A DNA stretch of 64,000 nucleotides from JAHWKV01 sp040905365 (GCA_040905365.1 JBBDRQ010000080.1:7910-71909), one strand, 5' to 3'; counted from the first letter of the stretch, positions 16,979-25,904 are shown. A program made the numbers and translations. The notes: generated by a model from the letters alone, not told the origin.

Positions 16979-18556
16979 ATAGACACCAATTCCGACGCGG
17001 GCGTAATCCCCTCCAAAGACACCTTCTACATAACGACCCCTATCTACTACGTGAACGACGTCCCGCACATCGGGCACGCATACACTACCGTGGCGGCTGA
17101 TTTCGTCGCCCGCTACCACCGCATGGCCGGCGAAGACGTCTTTTTTCTTACCGGGACCGACGAACACGGCCAAAAGATCGCCCAAGCGGCCGAGGCCAAC
17201 AACGTCGATCCCCAGGCCTGGTGCGACGCAATGATCCCGCGCTGGAAGCAGGTCTGGGACCGGTTGGAGATCTCTTACGACGATTTCATTCGCACGACCG
17301 AGCCGCGCCACACCGAACCCGTCCAGGAGTTGGTCAAACGCCTTTACGACCAGGGCGACATCTACCTGGACACTTACCGGGGGCCCTACTGTGTGGCCTG
17401 TGAAGCTTTCTACCAAGCCGGGGAGATCACCGACGATCTATGCCCAGTCCACGAGCGTCCGGTGCAGTGGCTGGAGGAGCAGAACTACTTCTTTCGGCTC
17501 AGCGCCTACGCGGACCGGCTACTGGAGCTGTACGAGCAGCATCCCGAGTTCGTCCAGCCCGATATCAGGCTCGCCGAGGTGGCCAGCTTCGTGAAGGCAG
17601 GACTGCAGGACCTGTCGATCTCGCGCACATCGTTCGCGTGGGGTGTGCCCATCCCGTGGGACCCCAAGCACGTCATGTACGTGTGGATCGACGCGCTGCA
17701 GAACTACACCACCGCAGCCGGCTACCTGAACGATCCGCAGCGATTCGGCCGCACCTGGCCGGCCGACGTCCACCTCATCGGCAAGGACATCCTGCGCCAG
17801 CACGCGATCATCTGGCCGGCTGTGTTGATGGCGGCCGGCCTGGATCTGCCCAACACCGTCTTTGCTCACGGCTTTCTGACCGTGGGCGGCAAGAAGATGT
17901 CCAAGACCAACCTGACCGGAATTGCCCCGGAGCTGCTGCTGGACACCTTCGGCTCGGACGGATACCGGTACCACTTCCTGCGCGAAGGCACCTTCGGGCA
18001 CGACGCCTCTTTCTCGTGGGAGGCCATGGTCGCCCGCTACAACGCCGACCTGGCCAACGACCTGGGCAACCTGGTCAGCCGCTCACTGGCCATGACCACC
18101 AACTACTTCGATGCGGTGATCCCCAAACCGGGCGAGGATACCGAGGCGGAGGTCAAGTTGCGGGAGACGGCGGCCGAAGCCGGCCGCCGCTTGGACGATG
18201 GGGTGCGCAACCTGGATTTGGCGGGCGCCTTGTCCGCAGTGTTCGAGCTCGTAAGGGCCACCAACCACTACATCGACGACACAACGCCCTGGGCACTGGC
18301 CAAGCAGCCCGACCAGCGAGACCGGCTGGCCACCGTCTTGCACACCGTGTGCGAGGCGATCCGGCAAATCTCGCTTCTGATCTCCCCCGCCATGCCTGCC
18401 GCGTCGCGGCGCATCCGCGAACAGCTGGGCATCGACCTCGTCGACGACCGGCCGCTGGCCCAGAGCCTGCCGGCGGGCCGCTCCCTGGTGGGGACCACCA
18501 TCGATCGGGGCAAGAGCATATTTCCCAGAATCGACCCGGCCGACAACGGCGAATAG
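16979..18556 (+). CDS. metG: Methionyl-tRNA synthetase; start codon non-canonical
   Basis: A class I synthetase that charges tRNA-Met. Visible are the first Rossmann strand FYITTPIYYVNDVPHIGHAY with the HIGH motif, a knuckle CVACEAF...LCPVH, and KKMSKTNLTG (KMSKS loop). It lacks the C-terminal tRNA-binding extension, as many short forms do. The first ATG/GTG/TTG in frame is GTG 17051, which would cut off the conserved FYITTPIYY strand. The frame is open upstream to a TAG at 16943, so translation must start between; the best candidate is ATA 16979, two bases after AAGGA. The extent upstream of 17051 is inferred. tatD follows 4 bp downstream. Confidence 0.9.
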   Translation: MDTNSDAGVIPSKDTFYITTPIYYVNDVPHIGHAYTTVAADFVARYHRMAGEDVFFLTGTDEHGQKIAQAAEANNVDPQAWCDAMIPRWKQVWDRLEISYDDFIRTTEPRHTEPVQELVKRLYDQGDIYLDTYRGPYCVACEAFYQAGEITDDLCPVHERPVQWLEEQNYFFRLSAYADRLLELYEQHPEFVQPDIRLAEVASFVKAGLQDLSISRTSFAWGVPIPWDPKHVMYVWIDALQNYTTAAGYLNDPQRFGRTWPADVHLIGKDILRQHAIIWPAVLMAAGLDLPNTVFAHGFLTVGGKKMSKTNLTGIAPELLLDTFGSDGYRYHFLREGTFGHDASFSWEAMVARYNADLANDLGNLVSRSLAMTTNYFDAVIPKPGEDTEAEVKLRETAAEAGRRLDDGVRNLDLAGALSAVFELVRATNHYIDDTTPWALAKQPDQRDRLATVLHTVCEAIRQISLLISPAMPAASRRIREQLGIDLVDDRPLAQSLPAGRSLVGTTIDRGKSIFPRIDPADNGE

Positions 18557-18560
18557 ACGC

Positions 18561-19358
18561 ATGTGGTTCGATTCCCACTGCCACCTGGACCGCCTCGACG
18601 ATCCGGCGGAGAAGGTGCTGGAACGAGCCGGGGCGGCCGGCGTCGAGGGGGTAATCACTATCGGCACGGATCTGCCCAGCAGCGCCCGCGCCATCGAGTA
18701 CGCCAACCGGCACAGCCGGGTTTGGGCGACGGTAGGCGTACACCCCCACGACGCCGAGTCTTTCGACAGCTCCACGAGCGGCGAGGTGGAGCGGCTGGCT
18801 TCCAGCGGCAAGGTAGTGGCCATCGGCGAGGTCGGCATGGATTTCTTTAGGGACCACGCCCAACCGGCGGTTCAGCAGGCGGCGTTCGCGGCTCAGATAG
18901 ACATAGCCAAGCGGCTCGGGCTGCCGCTGGTAATGCACATCCGGGAGGCGTTCGACGCGGCGGTGCAGGTCTTGGAAGAGGTGGGCCCCCCCGACACGCT
19001 GATCTTTCACTGCTTCTCCGGCGACCGGATTCAAGCCGCCCGCGCGCTGCAGATGGGAGGGTTTGTATCGTTCGCCGGCAACGTTTCGTTCAAAAGCGCC
19101 CAGAACCTACGGGATGCGGCCGCCACCGTGCCTGCGGACCGCCTGCTGGTAGAGACCGATTCCCCCTATCTGGCTCCGGTTCCCTACCGGGGCAAACCCA
19201 ACGAGCCCAGCTACCTGCCCATGGTGGGCGCCGCGGTGGCTCAGGCAGTGGGCAAGCCGGTACAGAGCGTGGCCGACGCGACGGTGCGCAACACGGTTAG
19301 GGCGTTTGGGCTGCCGGCCGAACTATCCGGTGCTAATGCTCGGCGCTACCCGCTTTGA
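18561..19358 (+). CDS. tatD: TatD-family metal-dependent DNase
   Basis: A 265-residue TIM-barrel amidohydrolase. Metal-binding motifs are seen in order: DSHCHL (4-9), AIGEVGMDFF (glutamate ligand), LVMHIREA, FHCFSG and ETDSPYLAP. TatD proteins are two-metal 3'-5' exonucleases or DNases linked to DNA repair and degradation. The ATG lies 4 bp after the metG stop, making a metG-tatD unit, an arrangement shared with Bacillus and Mycobacterium. The 3' end overlaps the opposite small gene by 26 bp. Confidence 0.93.
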   Translation: MWFDSHCHLDRLDDPAEKVLERAGAAGVEGVITIGTDLPSSARAIEYANRHSRVWATVGVHPHDAESFDSSTSGEVERLASSGKVVAIGEVGMDFFRDHAQPAVQQAAFAAQIDIAKRLGLPLVMHIREAFDAAVQVLEEVGPPDTLIFHCFSGDRIQAARALQMGGFVSFAGNVSFKSAQNLRDAAATVPADRLLVETDSPYLAPVPYRGKPNEPSYLPMVGAAVAQAVGKPVQSVADATVRNTVRAFGLPAELSGANARRYPL

Positions 19359-19617
19359 CATCGGATATCTTGCCCTCGACCTCCGCGGCGCGTTGCTCCA
19401 GCCGGTTGATCTCGGCCAACCGCGGGTCCAGGGATTCGTGCTTGACCCTGTCCTCGCGAACCAGCTTCAGGGTTTGCTCACCCAGGCTGGTCAACTCACT
19501 CTTGAGGTCGTCACGCACGCCCTTTAGCTCCAAGCTCAGCTTGGCGATACCGGCTTGCTTCTGAGCCTCGGTGCCGGCGTCCTTGGCCGCCTTTTTCGCT
19601 TTGTCCAAAAAAGACAT
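19333..19617 (-). CDS. Small coiled-coil protein of unknown function
   Basis: A 94-residue, highly charged helical protein starting MSFLDKAKKAAKDAG. Two helical stretches (25-55 and 60-85) show heptad-like leucine spacing, so a coiled coil or helical hairpin is likely. The AKKAAKDA start looks like an amphipathic lysine-rich helix that might touch membranes. AAAGGAG sits 6 bp before the ATG, supporting a real gene. No family is recognised. It overlaps the tatD end by 26 bp on the opposite strand. Confidence 0.65.
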   Translation of the reverse strand: MSFLDKAKKAAKDAGTEAQKQAGIAKLSLELKGVRDDLKSELTSLGEQTLKLVREDRVKHESLDPRLAEINRLEQRAAEVEGKISDVKAGSAEH

Positions 19618-19674
19618 ATCCGTCTCCTTTACGCGTCTACGCGTCTCTAGATTCTAGTCGAGCCCCTAACAAGC

Positions 19675-20076
19675 TCAGCCCTCGGCCGACTCCTCGAAGT
19701 TGAGAGAGCGGGAATTGATGCAGTAGCGCTGGCCCGTCGGCCCCGGGCCGTCGTCGAACACGTGGCCCAGGTGGGATCCGCAGTTGGCGCACAGCACCTC
19801 GGTACGGCGCATAAACATGGAGTTGTCCGGTTCCAGCCGCACCTTTCCGTCCGCAACCGGCTGGGTGAAGCTGGGCCACCCGGTGCCGGAATCGAACTTC
19901 ACGTCGGAGTCGAACAGCTCCGCGTCGCACGCCGTGCACCGGTAGGTACCCGGTCGCTTGTTGTCGACATAGGCGCCGGTGAACGGCCGCTCGGTCCCTT
20001 TCTCCCTCAGCACGTGATACTGCTCGGGGGTTAGCTTCTCCCGCCACTGTTGCTCGCTAAGCTCTTCGGCATCCAA
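19675..20076 (-). CDS. msrB: Peptide-methionine (R)-S-oxide reductase
   Basis: A 133-residue MsrB. It has the two zinc CxxC pairs (YRCTACDAELF and VLCANCGSHLGHVF), the GTGWPSF substrate loop and the catalytic cysteine in GQRYCINSRSLNF. It repairs methionine-R-sulfoxide in proteins. The open frame extends to 20208 in the overlapping upstream gene, but TTG 20076 has GGGGAG 6 bp upstream and gives a normal-length MsrB, so this start is preferred. It is 26 bp downstream of a small membrane-protein gene. Confidence 0.93.
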   Translation of the reverse strand: MDAEELSEQQWREKLTPEQYHVLREKGTERPFTGAYVDNKRPGTYRCTACDAELFDSDVKFDSGTGWPSFTQPVADGKVRLEPDNSMFMRRTEVLCANCGSHLGHVFDDGPGPTGQRYCINSRSLNFEESAEG

Positions 20077-20102
20077 TTGGGTCTCCCCGTTGATCGGTGC
20101 TC

Positions 20103-20381
20103 CTACAACCGTCCCAGTCCGCCCAGCCTTGCCCTGGAATGGCCGTTTCGGTGCACGTCGGTAAGGATCATCTCGGGCTCGCGCGTGATGGTGACCTTCG
20201 GGATCCACTCCTTGATCTTGTCGCCGTGCCTGGCGAACAGGTAGTAGCTAATCAACGCGGCTCCGAGCCCCAGCAGTGCGCCGCCCAGGGCTCTGCCCGC
20301 AACCACGCTGCCGGCGCCGGAGGAAAGCACCGTTGCCGGCGGCTTGGTGAGCAGAGTCAATCGGGTTGTTTTGCGCCTCAT
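20103..20381 (-). CDS. Small membrane protein, unknown
   Basis: A 92-residue protein with a basic N-terminus (MRRKTTRL), one or two closely spaced membrane segments (about 18-48, rich in Gly/Ala/Leu), and a basic cytoplasmic tail. AGGAGGG lies 6 bp before the ATG. It precedes msrB in the same direction, probably as one transcript. I recognise no domain. Confidence 0.6.
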   Translation of the reverse strand: MRRKTTRLTLLTKPPATVLSSGAGSVVAGRALGGALLGLGAALISYYLFARHGDKIKEWIPKVTITREPEMILTDVHRNGHSRARLGGLGRL

Positions 20382-20542
20382 CGGATACCCTCCTAACTGG
20401 GCCGGGCGGTCTCTAGTCTCGATAGTAGTTCAAAGGTTATTCGATTGCTCATACAGCCTTTTGCGCCCACCGCCCGTAGACTCCCGGAGCGACCGGAGTT
20501 AGATTGGTGCTGTGCCGGACGACATTGGAAGGAGTCTTAGCA

Positions 20543-20860
20543 ATGTTGGATGATCCGGAGTTCTTAGCAGCGGTCGAACGGGCTCAGCAAGAGATCAACG
20601 AAAAGCTCCAGACCGAGCTGTGCCGGCACGGCGAACGGGCCTACGACGACAACGGCCAGCCGTCTCCCTGTCCGCAGTGCCTGGAGACTTCGAGCGAGCG
20701 GGCCCAGAACTTCTGGGAAGGCGCCAAGCAGTACATGGACGGCGTCAAACCTGCCGACGAAGGCCGGCAGTCCGGTCCTAGCAACTCTCACTTCACCGAG
20801 ACCCCCGGTTTTCCGGAGCCCGAGAAAAGCAGCGGCTACAAACAGAGTCCGGAGCGCTAA
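20543..20860 (+). CDS. Small Cys/His-containing protein, unknown
   Basis: A 105-residue soluble protein. A helical N-terminus (LDDPEFLAAVERAQQEINEK) is followed by LCRHGERAYDDNGQPSPCPQC, where a CxH and a CPxC could bind one metal ion, and then a disordered acidic tail. The ATG at 20543 is preferred because GGAAGGAG lies 8 bp upstream; the frame is open from GTG 20504. No family is recognised. It overlaps the convergent DoxX gene by 4 bp. Confidence 0.65.
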   Translation: MLDDPEFLAAVERAQQEINEKLQTELCRHGERAYDDNGQPSPCPQCLETSSERAQNFWEGAKQYMDGVKPADEGRQSGPSNSHFTETPGFPEPEKSSGYKQSPER

Positions 20861-21276
20861 CGGGCTTTGCGGGCAGGCGGTGAACCGGCACGCACGATCG
20901 ACCATGCCCACCAGATCAACACCGGCTGCAGCGGCAGTCGCAGCCACAACAGCACCGCAGAACCGGTAAAGAAGCCGCCGTCGGGGTCCGCTCCGTCCAA
21001 AGCCATTTGGACGTTGGCCGGAAACACGGCGACCAACAAGGCAGCCGTGACCGCCCCTCCCCAGCGCCGGGTTCGCGGCACCAAAAGCAGCGCGGCCGCC
21101 GCAAGCTCCAGGATGCCGCTGGCCTGGACGAAAAACTCCTCGTGGCCCAACACCCGGGGAACGATCTTTTCGTAGGGCTCGGGCTTGATCAGGTGCAGTA
21201 CGCCCGATCCTACCAACAACAGCGCCAGGGCAACCGGCGACGCCCGCCGCAGCCACCCGCCCGCGTCGAGGCTCAC
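20857..21276 (-). CDS. DoxX-like membrane protein
   Basis: A 139-residue protein with four predicted helices (about 12-30, 50-68, 74-92, 105-125). The pattern of a first helix, a short loop and SGILELAAAALLLVPRTR resembles DoxX-family proteins, which are small membrane proteins sometimes tied to quinone or thiol redox. A GTG start overlaps the upstream SRPBCC gene stop by 4 bp, so the two are co-translated. Confidence 0.72.
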   Translation of the reverse strand: MSLDAGGWLRRASPVALALLLVGSGVLHLIKPEPYEKIVPRVLGHEEFFVQASGILELAAAALLLVPRTRRWGGAVTAALLVAVFPANVQMALDGADPDGGFFTGSAVLLWLRLPLQPVLIWWAWSIVRAGSPPARKAR

Positions 21277-21722
21277 CGGGGTGCGGCCAAGTAACGTTGC
21301 AGGCCCCTGCGTCCCCTAAGCATCATCAGAACATGGTTGAGGCGGAATACCGGCCGGGCGATCGGGGCAAGCGCTCTGAGCAGGCGCTTGTTGACGACCA
21401 CCTCCTGCTCGTAGGTGAGGCCGCACCCGGCGGAGTTTTCCTCGATGCGCCACGACGACCATCCCTGAAGATCTCCCACCAGTGACGCCCGCAAGATGCC
21501 GGATTCCGGATCGTCGATCTGCTGCTCCAGCACGAACTCCAGGCAGTACGGAAGCACTCCCATGATCCGCACCACAGCCCGGGTAGCGCTGAGCGGAATG
21601 ACGCTTTTGACCTCCGGCCACCATGACGAGTACGAGCCCAGGTCTCTAAGAGCAGCGTAGGTGCTTTGGCAATCGGCATCCACGGACCACCTCGCGTGAA
21701 ACCGGTAGCGGTTCAGGTCCAT
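21273..21722 (-). CDS. SRPBCC (START/polyketide cyclase-like) family protein
   Basis: About 149 residues: YRFHARWSVDADCQSTYAALRDLGSYSSWWPEVKSV is the typical opening of SRPBCC proteins (first strand, the two short helices, then WWPEV). The hydrophobic cavity of this fold binds lipids or polyketides; the ligand is unknown. The start is set at ATG 21722 (MDLNRY); the frame is open to 21779. It is coupled to the downstream DoxX-like gene by a 4-bp overlap. Confidence 0.78.
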   Translation of the reverse strand: MDLNRYRFHARWSVDADCQSTYAALRDLGSYSSWWPEVKSVIPLSATRAVVRIMGVLPYCLEFVLEQQIDDPESGILRASLVGDLQGWSSWRIEENSAGCGLTYEQEVVVNKRLLRALAPIARPVFRLNHVLMMLRGRRGLQRYLAAPR

Positions 21723-21876
21723 GACTTCAGATTCGGATCCACCGCGCCGGTTGGATTGCGCGCGTAGTGCCGTGACCACTAACGTTTGCGAGGTTTGGAG
21801 CGCGTGAGATGTTTCCTGGCAAGGCCGCGCTTCCGCTCACGCCGCCCAGCACCGTAAGGGCCGGCGCCGCCGTCGC

Positions 21877-24800
21877 CTAATCAAGACCCGACAGCGCGCT
21901 GTCGATCAGCAGCTTTTGCTCCGCAACGTGAGTCGCGGTGCTGCCCGTAGCCGGGCTGGCGCTTTCGACACGGCTAAACCTCGCCAGTGGAATCTTTAGA
22001 TTCTGCGAGAACTTCTCATGAATGTAGCGCCAGGGACCCATGTTCTCCGGCTCCTCCTGTACCCAGAACACTTGATCAGGGTCGTAGTGCTCCAGCTGCT
22101 CGCCGATCGACTCCGCCGGGAACGGATAGAACTGCTCAATCCTTACCAGCGCTACGTCGTCGATGCTTCGCTTGGAACGCTCTTCGGCCAGGTCGTAATA
22201 GACCTTGCCCGAGCACAGGATCAGCCGGCGAACTCTTGCGGGGTCGAGGTCGGCGGGGTCGGGCAGTACAGGATCGAAGTGCCGCCCCACCAGATCCCGA
22301 ACCCCGCTCGATGCGGCCGGCAGTCTGAGCAGGGATTTAGGGGTGAACACCACCAAGGGCTTACGCACGGATTTGCGGCCCTGATCCAGCAGGATGTTGA
22401 AAAACTGCCCGGCCGTGGTGGGCATGACGATACGGGAGTTATCCTCGGCGGCCAGCGTCAAGAACCGCTCAATGCGTGCACTGGAGTGCTCCGGTCCCTG
22501 CCCCTCGAACCCGTGCGGCAGCAGCATGACCAGAGAGCTTTGCTGGTTCCATTTGTCCTCGCCCGCCAGGATGAACTGATCGATCACCACCTGGCCGCCG
22601 TTGGCAAAGTCGCCGAACTGCGCCTCCCAGATCGTCAGGCAGTTCTCGGCGGCGGTCGAGTAGCCGTACTCGAAGCCCAAAACCGCAAACTCGGACAGCA
22701 TCGAGTCGTAGATGAAGAACTTGCTGCCCTCGATCTGATCCAGCGGGGTGTACTCCTCGCCGTTGTTCTGATCGATCAGCACCGCGTGGCGTTGGGTGAA
22801 CGTCCCCCGGCGGGAATCCTGACCCGTCAGCCGCACCGACGTGCCGTCGCCGATCAGAACTCCCAGCGCCAGGGCCTCGCCCAGAGACCAGTCGATCGCG
22901 TCTTCGTCCAGCGCTTTGCGGCGCTCGGCCATCCACTTGACCAGTTTGGGATGCGCCGCAAACTGATCCGGGATGCTTGTCGCGGTTTCCAAGACCCGCC
23001 TCAGCCGGGGCAGGTCGACCTCCGCCGCGGATGCGGTAGGCAGCTTTTCGGGGGGTGACAGTAGCGGCCGGTACGGCTCCTGCTCGGCTTTTCGGACCCC
23101 GTCAAAAGCCGCTTGCAACTGGGCGCGATAGTCCTGGAGCTTCTCCTCCGCCTCCTCGATACTCAACCGGCCCCGGTGCACCAGCGACTCGGTGTAGAGC
23201 TTGCGAACGCTGCGGCGGTCGCCGATCCGGCGGTACATCAGAGGCTGCGTGAAGGCGGGCTCGTCGGCCTCGTTGTGCCCCCACCGCCGGTAGCACCACA
23301 TGTCTATCACCACGTCCTTGTGAAACTCCTGGCGGTAGGCAAAGGCCAGCCTGGCTACCCGGACGCAGGCTTCCGGGTCGTCGCCGTTGACGTGGAAAAC
23401 CGGCGCCTGGATCATCTTGGCCACATCGCTCGCATACACGCTCGAGCGCGTCTGCCCGGCTGTGGCGGTGAACCCGACCTGGTTGTTCACAATGATATGG
23501 ACCGTGCCGCCGGTGCGGTACCCGCGCAGCAGCGACAGATTCAGCGTCTCCGCCACCACGCCCTGGCCGGAAAAAGCTGCGTCGCCGTGCACCAGTACGG
23601 GCAGCACGGAGTAGGTAAGAGGGCGGTCAATGCGGTCCTGCTTGGCCCGAACCACACCCTCCACCACCGGGTCCACGGACTCCAGATGGCTGGGGTTGGA
23701 GACGACCGACACATCCATGAACGCCCCGTCGGATGACTCGTAGCGTCCCTTGGCCCCCAAGTGATACTTGACGTCTCCCGAGCCGTGCACCGTGCTGGGG
23801 TCGATGTCCCCCTCGAACTGCTTGAAAATCTGCCGATGGCTCTTGCCGACGATGCTGGCCAGCACATTCAGACGCCCGCGGTGAGCCATTCCCATAACCG
23901 CTTCGTCGATCTGGTCCTTGGTAGCCGAATCCAACACCGCATCCAGCATAGGAATGAGACTGAGCGCCCCCTCCAGTGAGAACCGCTTGTGGCCTACGTA
24001 CTTGGTGTGCAGGAACGTCTCGAACGCCTCCGCCACGTTGAGCTTAGCCAGAATCCGATCGTGGTCCTCCGGCGGCAACTCGGGGTCGACGCCTTCCACC
24101 CGGCGCTGGATCCACGCCTTCTCGGCGGGCTCCGAGATGTGCATGTACTCGATGCCGACCGTCCCGCAGTAGGCGTCCCTCAGTACCGCCAGGATGTCGC
24201 TCAGCCGCTCGGCGCGCCCTACGTCGCTGGCGCGGCGCCCCCGCCTCGTTTCGGAAAGCGAAAAGTTTCCCGTGGCGAACCTTCGGTCCAGATCCCAGAT
24301 GGTGAACCCGTAGGTGGCCGGATCCAGGTCCGGGTGCATACTCGGCGGCTTGGTGTCGAGCGGGTCCAGGTCCGCGATCAGGTGACCGCGGACACGGTAG
24401 ATGTTGATCAGCTGCAGCGCCCTTGCCTGCTTGGCAGACGCCTTGAGGTGGCTCCCGCCCGGGTGGGAGTCGATCCGCCACTGCACCGGGACGTAGGGTA
24501 CGCCCATGCTGGAGAAGATCTCCTCGTAGAACTGCTCCTCGCCCATCAGCAGCCTCTGCACCCCGGCCAAAAACTCGCCGCTGAGCGCTCCCTGGATTAC
24601 CCGATGGTCGTAGGTGCTGGTGAGAGTCACCACCTTTCCGATACCCAGGTCGGCGATGACGTTGGGGTCGGCGCCCTGGTACTCGGCAGGAAAAGCTACC
24701 GATCCGATGCCCACGATCGCGGCCTGCCCGCTCATCAGGCGCGGAACCGACTGCACCGTACCCAGCATGCCGGGGTTGGTTATGGTCACCGTAGTGCCCT

Positions 24801-25476
24801 CCAAGTCATCCGCGGTGATTCTGCGAGCCACTACCTTCCGGATGAGCTCCTCGTAAGCCGCAAAAAACTCCGCGAAGTTCATCTGGTCGACGGCTTTGAT
24901 GTTGGGCACCCACAGGGTCCGACCGCCATCGGGTTGCTTGACGTCGACCGCCAAGCCGAGGTTCAGGTGTGCGTGGCGAAGAGCGGCCGGCTTGCCGTCC
25001 TTGAGGGCGTAGGAGGTGTTCATGCCCGGGTATATGGAGATCGCCCTTACGATCGCCCAGCCCAGAATGTGGGTCAGACTCACCTTTTTGCTGCGCGAGC
25101 GAGCCTGGTGGTTGTTCAGGACCGTCCGGTTAACCTCCAGGAGCTTGGCCGGGATGGCCCTAACCGAGGTGGCCGTGGGCACCTCCAGGCTCTGCTCCAT
25201 CCGCTGGGCCAGCACAGCTTGTGTCCTGCTCAGGGCGGAACCCGAGGGGACCTCCATACGAATCGGCGAGGTGTCGGGGTCCGGTACGCTCAGTTCAGGC
25301 GGAGGCTCGGGGACTTGCGGAGAGGGCGGCCGGGCGTGTTGCGCGTGGGGATAGTAGTCCTCAAAGAATTCCCGCCACGCCTCGGAGACCGACTCCGGCT
25401 CGCGCAGGTAGCTTTCGTGCATCTCTTGTAGGAGCCACAAATTGGGGCCGAAAAGCGCGTCGTCGAGCTTGGGCAT
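21877..25476 (-). CDS. kgd: Multifunctional 2-oxoglutarate decarboxylase/dehydrogenase E1-E2 fusion
   Basis: A 1199-residue actinobacterial-type Kgd/OdhA. In order: short E1-type N-terminal helix (1-40), Pro-rich linker (about 45-75), an E2 acyltransferase catalytic domain without lipoyl domain (about 90-330, with TYDHRVIQGALSGEF), E1 thiamine-diphosphate domain (HRGRLNVL, NGDDPEACVRVARLAF, RRWGHNEADEP), pyrimidine-binding and C-terminal domains ending in VLWVQEEPENMGPW-like FWVQEEPENMG. It decarboxylates 2-oxoglutarate and passes the succinyl group on in the TCA cycle; in relatives GarA inhibits it. ATG 25476 (MPKLDD) is chosen; TTG 25488 is possible. Confidence 0.96.
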   Translation of the reverse strand: MPKLDDALFGPNLWLLQEMHESYLREPESVSEAWREFFEDYYPHAQHARPPSPQVPEPPPELSVPDPDTSPIRMEVPSGSALSRTQAVLAQRMEQSLEVPTATSVRAIPAKLLEVNRTVLNNHQARSRSKKVSLTHILGWAIVRAISIYPGMNTSYALKDGKPAALRHAHLNLGLAVDVKQPDGGRTLWVPNIKAVDQMNFAEFFAAYEELIRKVVARRITADDLEGTTVTITNPGMLGTVQSVPRLMSGQAAIVGIGSVAFPAEYQGADPNVIADLGIGKVVTLTSTYDHRVIQGALSGEFLAGVQRLLMGEEQFYEEIFSSMGVPYVPVQWRIDSHPGGSHLKASAKQARALQLINIYRVRGHLIADLDPLDTKPPSMHPDLDPATYGFTIWDLDRRFATGNFSLSETRRGRRASDVGRAERLSDILAVLRDAYCGTVGIEYMHISEPAEKAWIQRRVEGVDPELPPEDHDRILAKLNVAEAFETFLHTKYVGHKRFSLEGALSLIPMLDAVLDSATKDQIDEAVMGMAHRGRLNVLASIVGKSHRQIFKQFEGDIDPSTVHGSGDVKYHLGAKGRYESSDGAFMDVSVVSNPSHLESVDPVVEGVVRAKQDRIDRPLTYSVLPVLVHGDAAFSGQGVVAETLNLSLLRGYRTGGTVHIIVNNQVGFTATAGQTRSSVYASDVAKMIQAPVFHVNGDDPEACVRVARLAFAYRQEFHKDVVIDMWCYRRWGHNEADEPAFTQPLMYRRIGDRRSVRKLYTESLVHRGRLSIEEAEEKLQDYRAQLQAAFDGVRKAEQEPYRPLLSPPEKLPTASAAEVDLPRLRRVLETATSIPDQFAAHPKLVKWMAERRKALDEDAIDWSLGEALALGVLIGDGTSVRLTGQDSRRGTFTQRHAVLIDQNNGEEYTPLDQIEGSKFFIYDSMLSEFAVLGFEYGYSTAAENCLTIWEAQFGDFANGGQVVIDQFILAGEDKWNQQSSLVMLLPHGFEGQGPEHSSARIERFLTLAAEDNSRIVMPTTAGQFFNILLDQGRKSVRKPLVVFTPKSLLRLPAASSGVRDLVGRHFDPVLPDPADLDPARVRRLILCSGKVYYDLAEERSKRSIDDVALVRIEQFYPFPAESIGEQLEHYDPDQVFWVQEEPENMGPWRYIHEKFSQNLKIPLARFSRVESASPATGSTATHVAEQKLLIDSALSGLD

Positions 25477-25595
25477 GACCAACAGCAACGATACAGGCTG
25501 TTGCTACATTTTGGGGCCCACAACGTGCACTCTTCCACCTTTTGTGAAGCCGTAGACCTACCGGCGGCTTCTAGCCGGACCCACTAGTCCATAGG

Positions 25596-25904
25596 CTAGG
25601 ACCTCTTTGGGCCCTCGACCACCTCGCCTTTGCGGTACGTGGTGAGCATGACGCCTTCCGGGCCTCCCGAGGCCTTGATCGTCGCTCCGTCGGCGGTCAG
25701 TTGGTAGGCTGCGTGACCGGCTCGAACCACCAGGAAGCCGCCGGAGGTGGCGCCTATCCCGACCGGCTGTTCGTCGGGCAGTTCGCCGGGCGGCAGGTTG
25801 GATCTAAGGAGAGAAACGTCGGCCCTTATCTCGTCCTTGATATCTTCGGGGAGCGCCTCGAAGGCTGTCTCGTCCTTGAGGGGGTCTCCGTGACCTTCCG
25901 CCAT
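25596..25904 (-). CDS. Hypothetical protein
   Basis: A 102-residue soluble, acidic protein. The first half is helical (EDIKDEIRADVSLLRSNL), the second half beta-like with TSGGFLVVRAGHAAYQLTADGATIKAS. GGAGGAG precedes the ATG by 2 bp and the codon use is normal for the window, so it is probably real. I recognise no family. It is upstream of kgd on the same strand with a 119-bp gap. Confidence 0.55.
   Translation of the reverse strand: MAEGHGDPLKDETAFEALPEDIKDEIRADVSLLRSNLPPGELPDEQPVGIGATSGGFLVVRAGHAAYQLTADGATIKASGGPEGVMLTTYRKGEVVEGPKRS

Noticed and set aside
23989..25431. 480-codon plus-strand frame opposite kgd
   Set aside because: Shadow of kgd, whose motifs on the minus strand are certain.
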